This document shows positions 45,579 to 53,510 of a stretch of DNA of 64,000 bases, one piece after another (positions within the stretch are counted from its first letter, which is position 1; every line of letters begins with the position of its first letter). Under the pieces are notes generated by a model. That model worked only from the letters and a program-made list of their open reading frames with translations, was not told the DNA's origin and did no database searches. Origin of the DNA: Piscinibacter gummiphilus (GTDB taxonomy: Bacteria > Pseudomonadota > Gammaproteobacteria > Burkholderiales > Burkholderiaceae_C); the NCBI RefSeq assembly GCF_032681285.1, contig NZ_CP136336.1, forward strand, positions 2,529,001 to 2,593,000, read 5' to 3'. A program made the position numbers and the translations under genes.

Positions 45579-45669
45579 TGGCGGAGAGGGCGGGATTCGA
45601 ACCCGCGGAGGGCTATTAACCCTCACACGCTTTCCAGGCGTGCGACTTAAACCGCTCATCCACCTCTCC
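45579..45669 (-). tRNA. tRNA-Ser (anticodon GGA)
   Basis: This 91-base tRNA has the long variable arm of tRNA-Ser. The acceptor stem is GGAGAGG/CCTCTCC, the anticodon loop CTGGAAA gives GGA, and CCA is encoded at 45581-45579. Its 3' end faces the island, so it is the presumed attB/attR of the integrase. The tRNA is intact. It lies 23 bases downstream of the SPFH gene on the same strand. Confidence 0.95.
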
Positions 45670-45692
45670 GGAAGCGGCGGATTCTAGCCGAC

Positions 45693-46604
45693 TCAAACTG
45701 GTGTCTTCTGCTTGATGAGCGCCATCGACGTCGAGATCAGCGCGGCGACTTCGCTCATGTTGCCGGGCACGATCATCGTGTTGTTCTTCTGCGCCAGCTG
45801 AGCGAAGGCCTCGACGGCCTTCTCGGCCACTTTCAACTGCACCGCCTGCTCACCGCCCGGTGACTGGATCGCCTGCGCCACCTTGCGAATGGCATCGGCT
45901 GTCGCATCGGCCACGGCCACGATGGCAGCGGCTTCACCCTGGGCCTGGTTGATGTCGGCCTGGCGCTGGCCTTCGGAGCGGGCGATGAAGGCTTCGCGCT
46001 CGCCCGTCGCGATGTTGATCTGCTCCTGCTTGCGGCCTTCGGAGGCGGCGATCAGCGCGCGCTTCTCGCGCTCGGCGGTGATCTGCGCCTGCATCGCGCG
46101 CAGGATTTCGGCGGGCGGGGTCAGGTCCTTGATCTCGTAGCGCAGCACCTTCACGCCCCAGTTGGCGGCGGCCTCGTCGAGTGCGTTGACGACGGAAGAG
46201 TTGATCGCGTCGCGCTCCTCGAAGGTCTTGTCGAGCTCCATCTTGCCGATCACTGAACGCAGCAGCGTCTGTGCGAGCTGGGTGATGGCCATGATGTAGT
46301 TGCTCGAGCCGTAGCTTGCGCGCATCGGGTCGGTCACCTGGAAGTAGATGATCCCGTCGACCTGCAACTGCGTGTTGTCGCGGGTGATGCAGACCTGGCT
46401 CGGCACGTCGAGCGGCACTTCCTTCAGAGAGTGCTTGTAGGCCACACGCTCGATGAAGGGCACGACGAACTTCAGGCCCGGGGTGAGCGTGCGGTCGTAT
46501 TTGCCGAGGCGCTCGACCACCCAGGCGTGCTGCTGGGGCACGATCTTGAAGGTGCGGACGATGAAGATGACGGCGATGACCGCCAGGATGAGGGCGATTT
46601 CCAT
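45693..46604 (-). CDS. SPFH/stomatin-family membrane protein (QmcA-like)
   Basis: This 303-residue protein has one N-terminal membrane helix (EIALILAVIAVIFIVRTF) and an SPFH domain (VPQQHAWVVERLGKYDRTLTPGLKFVVPFIERVAYKHSLKEVPLDVPSQVCITRDNTQLQVDGIIYFQV). A coiled-coil follows (about 175-250), then a hydrophobic C-terminal stretch. The QmcA/YbbK-type stomatin scaffolds membrane microdomains. Its partner NfeD gene lies 14 bases upstream in the same direction, the usual pair. Confidence 0.93.
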   Translation of the reverse strand: MEIALILAVIAVIFIVRTFKIVPQQHAWVVERLGKYDRTLTPGLKFVVPFIERVAYKHSLKEVPLDVPSQVCITRDNTQLQVDGIIYFQVTDPMRASYGSSNYIMAITQLAQTLLRSVIGKMELDKTFEERDAINSSVVNALDEAAANWGVKVLRYEIKDLTPPAEILRAMQAQITAEREKRALIAASEGRKQEQINIATGEREAFIARSEGQRQADINQAQGEAAAIVAVADATADAIRKVAQAIQSPGGEQAVQLKVAEKAVEAFAQLAQKNNTMIVPGNMSEVAALISTSMALIKQKTPV

Positions 46605-46618
46605 GGGCGAGGGCCTTC

Positions 46619-47059
46619 TCAGTGGGGTGAAGCGGGGGCGAGCACCAGCCAGTTGCCTTCGACGGCCTTGACGAGGTGCGGGCCGGGGTGGGCAGGGCTG
46701 TCGGGGACCAGGCGGGCGGTCCAGAGCGTGCCGCGATAGCTGACGCGCGTGGTGCGGTCGCTGCCCCAGGCGTCGACCTGCACGCGTTCGCCGATGTCGA
46801 GGTTGACGTCGCGGTTCTCGGCCACGGGGGCAGACCTCGGGAGTTTCATGCGCCGCCAGTGCCACAGCGCGGTGGCGCCTCCGGCGACGACCGCGGCGAT
46901 TGTGATCTGCAGGCTCGCCGACAGGCCGAGGTGCGCTGACACGGCTCCGGCAGCCAGGCCGAGCGCGATCATCAAAAGGTAGAAGGTTCCGGTGGTCAGC
47001 TCTGCGGCCACGGCCACACCGGCCAAGACCCACCAGAACGTTGCCGTTGAAAGGTCCAT
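46619..47059 (-). CDS. NfeD-family membrane protein
   Basis: This 146-residue protein has three to four N-terminal membrane helices (about 5-70) and a C-terminal OB-fold domain (GERVQVDAWGSDRTTRVSYRGTLWTARL). It is the short NfeD (YbbJ-like) partner of stomatin-like proteins and is transcribed with the downstream SPFH gene. GGAGGAGG directly before the ATG fixes the start. The divergent gene is a decarboxylase. Confidence 0.9.
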   Translation of the reverse strand: MDLSTATFWWVLAGVAVAAELTTGTFYLLMIALGLAAGAVSAHLGLSASLQITIAAVVAGGATALWHWRRMKLPRSAPVAENRDVNLDIGERVQVDAWGSDRTTRVSYRGTLWTARLVPDSPAHPGPHLVKAVEGNWLVLAPASPH

Positions 47060-47155
47060 TCCTCCTCCAGGAAGGTTGTTGACGGGGCAGTGTATTCCCG
47101 TCGCATCCTGGTTCTACACTTCGCGCTTTTCCAAAGTTGCCTCCCCGGGGTTGCC

Positions 47156-49417
47156 ATGCTGCGCTTTCGTTTTCCCATCGTGATCATCGACGAGGACTAT
47201 CGGTCCGAGAACACCTCAGGCCTCGGCATCCGGGCGCTGGCGCAGGCCATCGAGAAGGAAGGCTTCGAGGTGCTCGGCGCCACGAGCTACGGTGACCTCG
47301 CGCAGTTCGCGCAGCAGCAGAGCCGGGCGAGCGCCTTCATCCTGTCGATCGACGACGAAGAGTTCGCCGGTGGCCCGGAGCTCGACCCCGCGGTGCTGAA
47401 CCTGCGCAAGTTCATCCAGGAGATCCGCTTCAAGAACGCCGAGATCCCGATCTACCTCTACGGCGAGACGCGTACCTCGCAGCACCTGCCCAACGATGTG
47501 CTGCGCGAGTTGCATGGCTTTATCCACATGTTCGAGGACACGCCGGAGTTCGTGGCGCGCCACATCATCCGCGAGGCCAAGTCGTATCTCGACGGGCTGG
47601 CGCCGCCGTTCTTCCGCGCGCTGGTTGACTACGCACAGGACGGCTCGTACTCCTGGCACTGCCCCGGCCACTCGGGTGGCGTCGCGTTCCTCAAGAGCCC
47701 GGTGGGCCAGATGTTCCACCAGTTCTTCGGCGAGAACATGCTGCGCGCCGACGTGTGCAACAGCGTCGACGAGCTCGGCCAGCTGCTCGACCACACCGGC
47801 CCCATCGCGGCCAGTGAGCGCAACGCGGCTCGCATCTTCAACGCCGATCACTGCTTCTTCGTGACCAACGGCACCAGCACCAGCAACAAGATGGTGTGGC
47901 ACCACGCGGTGGCGCCGGGCGACGTGGTGGTGGTCGACCGCAACTGCCACAAGTCCATCCTGCACGCGATCATCATGACGGGCGCGGTGCCGGTGTTCCT
48001 GCGGCCCACGCGCAACCACTACGGGATCATCGGGCCCATTCCCGAGAGCGAGTTCTCGAAAGAAGCCATCCAGCAGAAGATCGCCGCCAACCCGCTGCTG
48101 GCTGGCGTGGATCCGAAGAAGGTCAAGCCGCGGATCCTGACGCTCACGCAGAGCACCTACGACGGCGTGCTCTACAACACCGAGACCATCAAGCACTCGC
48201 TCGACGGCTACATCGACACGCTGCACTTCGACGAGGCCTGGCTCCCGCACGCCGCCTTCCACACCTTCTACAGCACGTATCACGCGATGGGCCGCGCGCG
48301 CCAGCGTCCGAAAGATCAGCTGGTGTTCGCCACGCAGTCGACGCACAAGCTGCTCGCCGGCATCAGCCAGGCCTCGCAGGTGCTGGTGCAAGATTCTCAG
48401 ACCCGCAAGCTCAACCGCCACCTCTTTAACGAGGCCTACCTCATGCACAGCTCCACGAGCCCGCAGTACGCGATCATCGCGAGCTGCGACGTGGCGGCGG
48501 CCATGATGGAAGCGCCAGGCGGCCATGCGCTGGTGGAAGAAAGCATCCAGGAGTCGCTCGACTTCCGGCGCGCCATGCGCAAGGTCGACAAGGAGTACGG
48601 CAAGGACTGGTGGTTCAAGGTCTGGGGCCCGGAGAAGCTCGCGACGTCGGGCATCGGCACCAGCTCCGACTGGATGCTCAAGGCCGGTGAGAAGTGGCAT
48701 GGCTTCGGCGACCTGGCCGATGACTTCAACATGCTCGACCCGATCAAGAGCACGATCATCACGCCGGGGCTCGACATGTCGGGCAAGTTCGCCAAGACGG
48801 GGATCCCGGCGAGCATCGTCACCAAGTTCCTCGCCGAGCACGGCGTGGTGGTCGAGAAGACGGGCCTGTACTCGTTCTTCATCATGTTCACCATCGGCAT
48901 CACCAAGGGCCGCTGGAACACGCTGCTCACCGCGCTGCAGCAGTTCAAGGACGACTACGACCGGAACGCGCCGCTGTGGCGTGTGCTGCCCGAATTCGTG
49001 GCGCAGCACCCCCGCTACGAGCGCATGGGCCTGAAGGACCTGAGCCAGGCCATCCACGAGGCGTATGCCAAGAGCGACATCGCGCGCCTCACGACGGAGA
49101 TGTACCTGTCGAACCTGCACCCGGCAATGAAGCCGAGCGATGCCTTTGCGCGCATCGCCCACGGCCAGACCGAACGGGTGGCGATCGACGATCTGGAAGG
49201 GCGCATCACCGCCTCGCTCGTCACGCCGTATCCGCCGGGCATCCCGCTGCTGATCCCGGGAGAGCGATTCAACAGCAAGATCGTCGACTACCTGCGCTTC
49301 ACCCGCGCGTTCAATGCCCAGTTCCCCGGCTTCGACACCGACGTGCATGGCCTCGTCGAGGAAGACGGCGATGCGGGCACCCATTGCTACTACGTGGACT
49401 GTGTGCGCGATGAGTGA
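47156..49417 (+). CDS. Orn/Lys/Arg decarboxylase (PLP-dependent, fold type I)
   Basis: This 753-residue enzyme has an N-terminal wing domain (about 1-150, with FRFPIVIIDEDYRSENTSGLGIRALAQAIE). A PLP-binding core follows (YSWHCPGHSGGVAF; NADHCFFVTNGTSTSNKMV; HFDEAWLPHAAFH; FATQSTHKLLAGISQ with PLP-lysine Lys398), then a C-terminal domain. The size matches the wing-domain lysine, ornithine and arginine decarboxylases that make cadaverine, putrescine or agmatine. I cannot assign the substrate by eye. ATG 47156 is preferred over the upstream frame start because the homologous N-terminus begins there. Its end overlaps glk by 8 bases. Confidence 0.93.
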   Translation: MLRFRFPIVIIDEDYRSENTSGLGIRALAQAIEKEGFEVLGATSYGDLAQFAQQQSRASAFILSIDDEEFAGGPELDPAVLNLRKFIQEIRFKNAEIPIYLYGETRTSQHLPNDVLRELHGFIHMFEDTPEFVARHIIREAKSYLDGLAPPFFRALVDYAQDGSYSWHCPGHSGGVAFLKSPVGQMFHQFFGENMLRADVCNSVDELGQLLDHTGPIAASERNAARIFNADHCFFVTNGTSTSNKMVWHHAVAPGDVVVVDRNCHKSILHAIIMTGAVPVFLRPTRNHYGIIGPIPESEFSKEAIQQKIAANPLLAGVDPKKVKPRILTLTQSTYDGVLYNTETIKHSLDGYIDTLHFDEAWLPHAAFHTFYSTYHAMGRARQRPKDQLVFATQSTHKLLAGISQASQVLVQDSQTRKLNRHLFNEAYLMHSSTSPQYAIIASCDVAAAMMEAPGGHALVEESIQESLDFRRAMRKVDKEYGKDWWFKVWGPEKLATSGIGTSSDWMLKAGEKWHGFGDLADDFNMLDPIKSTIITPGLDMSGKFAKTGIPASIVTKFLAEHGVVVEKTGLYSFFIMFTIGITKGRWNTLLTALQQFKDDYDRNAPLWRVLPEFVAQHPRYERMGLKDLSQAIHEAYAKSDIARLTTEMYLSNLHPAMKPSDAFARIAHGQTERVAIDDLEGRITASLVTPYPPGIPLLIPGERFNSKIVDYLRFTRAFNAQFPGFDTDVHGLVEEDGDAGTHCYYVDCVRDE

Positions 49418-50384
49418 GTCTTCCTACCCCCGGCTGCTGGGCGATGTGGGCGGCACCAACGCGCGGTTTGCGTGGCAGGCCGCCCCGGGCCAGTTGATCG
49501 AATCCGTCTGCACCTATCCGTGCAAGGACTACGTCTCGCTGCTGGCGGCGCTCCAGCACTACCTGAAGGAGCAGGGCAAGCCCGTGCCGCATTCGTGCAG
49601 CATCGGCATCGCCACGCCGCTCGTGGGCGACGAAGTGAAGATGACGAATCACCATTGGTCGTTCTCGATCTCGGCCCTGGAGCGCGCGCTCGGAGTGAAG
49701 CGGCTGCTGGTCATCAACGACTTCACGGCGCTGGCCTTGTCCTTGCCCAGCCTGCCGGCCGAAGACCTGGTGCAGGTGGGTGGCGGTGCGCCGAAGGCGG
49801 GCGCGCCGGTCGCCTTGCTGGGGCCCGGAACGGGGCTCGGCGTGTCAGGGCTCCTGCCCGCGCCGCGTGGCGGCGGGCTGGTGCCGATCATGGGTGAGGG
49901 CGGGCACGTGACGCTGTCGCCGACGAATGATCGGGAAGAGGCGGTCACGCGTGCGCTGCGCGACCGTTTCGGTCATGCGTCTGCCGAGCGGGCCCTGTCG
50001 GGGCCGGGGCTCGTCAACTTGTACCAAGCCTTGTGCGGATTGGACGGCGCCAACGCCAGCCTGAGCACGGCGGCTGAGGTCAGTGATTCGGCGATTGGCG
50101 GCAGCAACACGCAGGCGGTGGAGTCCCTCGCGCTCTTCCTGAGCATGCTGGGGACGGTGGCCGGAAACCTGGCGTTGTCGCTGGGCGCTCTGGGTGGCGT
50201 GTATGTTGGCGGCGGGATCCTGCCGAGGCTCGGTGGCGACCGCATTGCACGTTCGGGCTTCCGGGCGGCCTTCGAGCAGAAGGGCCGCTACCGCGACTAC
50301 ATGGCGGCGATCCCGGTGTACGTGATCGTGGCCAAGCAGTCGCCCGCGCTGGCGGGTGCCTCGCGGGCGCTGGACGAGCTCTGA
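49410..50384 (+). CDS. glk: Glucokinase
   Basis: This 324-residue protein is of the ROK-independent bacterial glucokinase type, which phosphorylates glucose to glucose 6-phosphate. It begins with LLGDVGGTNARFAW (ATP site) and contains VINDFTALALSLP (catalytic Asp), LLGPGTGLGVSGL and MGEGGHV. It overlaps the decarboxylase stop by 8 bases in a different frame. Its stop codon abuts the convergent fabI stop codon (50385) with no gap and no terminator seen. Confidence 0.95.
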   Translation: MSESSYPRLLGDVGGTNARFAWQAAPGQLIESVCTYPCKDYVSLLAALQHYLKEQGKPVPHSCSIGIATPLVGDEVKMTNHHWSFSISALERALGVKRLLVINDFTALALSLPSLPAEDLVQVGGGAPKAGAPVALLGPGTGLGVSGLLPAPRGGGLVPIMGEGGHVTLSPTNDREEAVTRALRDRFGHASAERALSGPGLVNLYQALCGLDGANASLSTAAEVSDSAIGGSNTQAVESLALFLSMLGTVAGNLALSLGALGGVYVGGGILPRLGGDRIARSGFRAAFEQKGRYRDYMAAIPVYVIVAKQSPALAGASRALDEL

Positions 50385-51167
50385 TCAGCCTTCGCCGCCG
50401 CCCATCACCTGGCTGAAACCGCCGTCGACGTAGGTGATCTCGGCGCTGATGCCGGCGGCCAGGTCCGACAGCAGGAAGGCTGCGGCGTTGCCAACATCGT
50501 CGATCGTCACGTTGCGGCGGATCGGTGCTGCGGCGGCGAACTCGGCTTGCAGCTTGCCGAAGTCCTTGATGCCCGAGGCGGCGAGCGTCTTGATCGGCCC
50601 AGCCGAGATGCCGTTCACGCGGATGCCCTTGTCGCCCAGCGCCTGGGCGAGGTAGCGCACGCTGGACTCGAGCGAGGCCTTGGCCAGACCCATCGTGTTG
50701 TAGTTGGGCACGTAACGCACGGCGCCGAGGTAGGTGAGCGTCAGCAGGGCGGCGCCGGGGCGCAGGTGCGGCACGGCGGCCTTGGCCATCGCCGGGAAAC
50801 TGTAGGCCGAGATGTCGTGGGCGATGCGGTAGTTCTCGCGGGTCAGCCCGTCGAGGAAGTTGCCGGCGATGGCTTCACGCGGGGCGAAGCCGATGGAGTG
50901 CACGAAGCCGTCGTACTGGCCCCAGGCTTCGGCGAGGCCCTTGAAAGTCGACTCGATCTGCTCGTCGTTGCCCACGTCGCAGTCGAACACCAGCTTCGAG
51001 CCGAATTCGGCGGCGTACTCGGTCACGCGCTCCTTGAAACGATCGCCGACGTGGCTGAACGCCAGCTCGGCACCTTCCCGGTGGCAGGCGCGGGCGATCC
51101 CATAGGCGATGGAGCGGTTGTTGAGCACTCCGGTGATCAAGAAACGTTTACCGGCCAGGAATCCCAT
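50385..51167 (-). CDS. fabI: Enoyl-acyl carrier protein reductase (NADH)
   Basis: FabI reduces enoyl-ACP in the last step of each fatty-acid elongation cycle and is the triclosan/isoniazid-type target. The protein has 260 residues: N-terminal [54 protein letters not shown], and the catalytic [12 protein letters not shown] with Tyr and Lys spaced Y-x6-K. The C-terminus is usual for the family. It is monocistronic as far as can be seen and faces away from the rimP operon, sharing a 258-base upstream gap. Confidence 0.96.
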   Translation of the reverse strand: MGFLAGKRFLITGVLNNRSIAYGIARACHREGAELAFSHVGDRFKERVTEYAAEFGSKLVFDCDVGNDEQIESTFKGLAEAWGQYDGFVHSIGFAPREAIAGNFLDGLTRENYRIAHDISAYSFPAMAKAAVPHLRPGAALLTLTYLGAVRYVPNYNTMGLAKASLESSVRYLAQALGDKGIRVNGISAGPIKTLAASGIKDFGKLQAEFAAAAPIRRNVTIDDVGNAAAFLLSDLAAGISAEITYVDGGFSQVMGGGEG

Positions 51168-51300
51168 GCTGTCTCCGCACTGTTGAGAAAAAAGTCAGGG
51201 GGCGATTCTGGCACGCAGGCCGGGCCTCACTCCCAGGGCGAGCGAACGCGACAACTCCTTGGCAGCCCTGCAAAACCTGCAGACTTGACAACCCAAGGTC

Positions 51301-51329
51301 TTGCCGGTACCCGCACTGCCCGCTACAAT
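51301..51329 (+). promoter_or_regulatory. Sigma-70 promoter of the rimP-nusA-infB operon
   Basis: TTGCCG (51301-51306) and TACAAT (51324-51329) are spaced by exactly 17 bases. Initiation near 51336 would give a leader of about 90 bases before the rimP start. Confidence 0.7.
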
Positions 51330-51353
51330 GCGCTTTTCGCAAGAAAACTGCAT

Positions 51354-51381
51354 GGGCGGATTCTTCCAGCCCTTTTTTTTT
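51354..51381 (+). terminator. Terminator-like hairpin in the rimP-nusA leader (possible attenuator)
   Basis: GGGC GGA (51354-51360), loop TTCT, TCC, a bulged A and GCCC (51369-51372) form a 7-bp stem followed by nine T (51373-51381). It lies between the promoter and the rimP start codon. Confidence 0.6.
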
Positions 51382-51425
51382 GCTTCGCGCTTTTTGAAGC
51401 CTTTGACCCTGAACGCTGACGCAAG

Positions 51426-51968
51426 TTGAACTGGCAAGCTGTTGTTGAAAGTACCGTAACCGGCCTCGGTTACGAGCTCGTGGACTGCGAACGCAGCGCC
51501 AAGGGGCTGCTGCGCGTCTACATCGACCGGGTGGCGAATGACCCCGCGGGTGAGTTCATCGTCGTCGAAGATTGCGAGAAGGTCACGCGCCAGCTGCAGC
51601 ATGTGCTCGAGGTCGAGGGTTGTGCCTACGAGCGGCTGGAAGTTTCGTCGCCTGGTCTCGATCGGCCGCTGAAGAAGCAGGCCGACTACGAGCGTTTCGT
51701 AGGCCAGGAAATCGACCTGGCCTTGAAGGTCGCGTTCAAGGGCCGCAAGCACTACAAGGGCACGCTCGAGGCGCTACCGGAAGGGTGGCGCCTGGTCTTC
51801 CCCGACGGCAAGACCGAGACGGCCCTGGATTTTTCGCTCCAAGAAGTAAAGGAGGCCCGCCTGGTGCCCCAACTGGACTTCAAGGGCCGGCGTTTTCTGC
51901 CGGCCACTGAATCCGACGTGGGCAACGCGGCGACGGCTGATGAAGTAGACGGAGATCACAAGCAATGA
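51426..51968 (+). CDS. rimP: Ribosome maturation factor RimP
   Basis: RimP assists 30S subunit assembly. The protein has 180 residues ([34 protein letters not shown], then [16 protein letters not shown] and [22 protein letters not shown]), the full family pattern. The start is the uncommon TTG 51426, since the homologous N-terminus begins there and there is no usable ATG or GTG nearby. It overlaps nusA by 4 bases (ATGA). It belongs to the classic rimP-nusA-infB operon. Confidence 0.95.
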   Translation: MNWQAVVESTVTGLGYELVDCERSAKGLLRVYIDRVANDPAGEFIVVEDCEKVTRQLQHVLEVEGCAYERLEVSSPGLDRPLKKQADYERFVGQEIDLALKVAFKGRKHYKGTLEALPEGWRLVFPDGKTETALDFSLQEVKEARLVPQLDFKGRRFLPATESDVGNAATADEVDGDHKQ

Positions 51969-53443
51969 ATCGTGAACTGCTGATGCTGGTGGACGCCATC
52001 TCGCGCGAAAAGAGCGTGGATCGCGAAGTCGTGTTCAACGCCGTCGAGGCCGCCCTCGCTTCGGCCAGCAAGAAGCTGCATGGCGGCGAGGTCGACATCC
52101 GCGTCACCATCGATCGCGAGAGCGGCGACTACGAGACCTTCCGCCGTTGGCACGTGGTGCCCAACGAGGCCGGCCTGCAACTGCCTGACTCCGAGATCCT
52201 GCTGTTCGAAGCGCAGGAGCAGATCCCCGACATCGAGGTCGACGACTACATCGAGGAGCCGGTCGAGTCGGTGACCATCGGCCGCATCGGTGCGCAAGCC
52301 GCCAAGCAGGTGATCCTGCAGAAGATCCGCGACGCCGAGCGCGAGCAGCTGCTGAACGACTTCCTCGCCCGTGGCGAGAAGATCTTCGTCGGCACCGTCA
52401 AGCGCCTCGACAAGGGCGACATCATCGTCGAGTCGGGCCGTGTCGAAGGGCGCCTCAAGCGCAGCGAGATGATCCCTAAGGAGAACCTGCGCTCCGGCGA
52501 CCGGGTGCGTGCCTTCATCACCGGCGTCGACCCGACCCTGCGTGGCCCGCAGATCATGCTGTCGCGCAGCGCCCCCGGTTTCATGATCGAACTCTTCGGC
52601 CAGGAAGTGCCCGAGATCGAACAGGGCCTGCTCGAGATCAAGAGCTGCGCCCGCGACCCGGGCTCGCGCGCCAAGATCGCCGTGATTTCGCATGACAAGC
52701 GTGTCGACCCCATCGGTACCTGCGTCGGCGTGCGCGGCTCGCGCGTCAATGCCGTGACCAACGAACTGGCCGGCGAACGTGTCGACATCGTCTTGTGGTC
52801 CGAAGATCCGGCCCAATTTGTGATCGGTGCGCTGGCCCCGGCCAACGTGCAGTCGATCGTGGTCGATGAAGAGCGCCATGCGATGGACGTGGTGGTCGAC
52901 GAGGAGAACCTTGCGATCGCCATCGGCCGCGGTGGCCAGAACGTGCGCCTCGCCTCCGAGATGACCGGCTGGCGCATCAACATCATGACCGCCGAAGAGT
53001 CGCAGGCGAAGCAGAACGAGGAGAGCGATGCGGTGCGCACGCTCTTCGTCGAGAAGCTCGACGTCGACGCCGAAGTGGCCGACATCCTCATCGCCGAAGG
53101 TTTCAGCAGTCTGGAAGAAGTGGCCTACGTGCCCATGCAGGAAATGCTGGAGATCGAAGGCTTCGACGAAGACACCGTCAACGAGCTGCGCACCCGTGCC
53201 AAGGATGCGCTGCTCACGATGGAGATCGTGCGTGAAGAGAAGGTCGACGATGTCTCGCAGAACCTGAAAGACCTCGACGGCCTCACGCCGCAGCTCATCG
53301 CCAAGCTCGCCGACGGTGGCGTGCACACCCGCGACGATCTGGCCGATCTGGCCGTCGACGAACTCACCGACATGACGGGTGTGGGCGAAGACGAAGCCAA
53401 GGCGCTGATCATGAAGGCGCGTGAACACTGGTTCACCACCTGA
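51965..53443 (+). CDS. nusA: Transcription termination/antitermination factor NusA
   Basis: NusA binds RNA polymerase and RNA and controls pausing, termination and antitermination. The protein has 492 residues: N-terminal polymerase-binding domain ([34 protein letters not shown]), S1 domain ([35 protein letters not shown]), KH domains ([42 protein letters not shown]) and two C-terminal acidic helix-hairpin repeats. It is translated with rimP and lies before infB. Confidence 0.97.
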   Translation: MNRELLMLVDAISREKSVDREVVFNAVEAALASASKKLHGGEVDIRVTIDRESGDYETFRRWHVVPNEAGLQLPDSEILLFEAQEQIPDIEVDDYIEEPVESVTIGRIGAQAAKQVILQKIRDAEREQLLNDFLARGEKIFVGTVKRLDKGDIIVESGRVEGRLKRSEMIPKENLRSGDRVRAFITGVDPTLRGPQIMLSRSAPGFMIELFGQEVPEIEQGLLEIKSCARDPGSRAKIAVISHDKRVDPIGTCVGVRGSRVNAVTNELAGERVDIVLWSEDPAQFVIGALAPANVQSIVVDEERHAMDVVVDEENLAIAIGRGGQNVRLASEMTGWRINIMTAEESQAKQNEESDAVRTLFVEKLDVDAEVADILIAEGFSSLEEVAYVPMQEMLEIEGFDEDTVNELRTRAKDALLTMEIVREEKVDDVSQNLKDLDGLTPQLIAKLADGGVHTRDDLADLAVDELTDMTGVGEDEAKALIMKAREHWFTT

Positions 53444-53510
53444 TCGCCTCGACCGAACGCCCGCCCACCGACCGCAGCAGCACCGCAAGACCCACGCAAG
53501 GAATTCCACA

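Larger units (their letters stand above)
33179..45593. mobile_element. Integrated island with phage-satellite-like gene set, at tRNA-Ser
   Basis: The island runs from just past the LivK terminator to the 3' end of tRNA-Ser. It carries a tyrosine integrase next to the tRNA, AlpA-like regulators, an O-like replication protein, a DnaB-like helicase, an HNH nuclease and a terminase small-subunit-like protein. No large terminase, portal, capsid, tail, lysis or clear integrated-plasmid transfer genes are seen. Cargo on the far left is on the opposite strand and of lower GC. This gene set fits phage-inducible islands or P4-like satellites. The right end is fixed by the tRNA; the left end is an estimate. 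Confidence 0.75.

Noticed and set aside
47216..49384. Long minus-strand frame opposite the decarboxylase
   Set aside because: Shadow of the decarboxylase gene; no family pattern.
51285..51290. TTGACA upstream of rimP as the -35 box
   Set aside because: It is 33 bases from the TACAAT box, far too long a spacer; TTGCCG with a 17-base spacer fits better.
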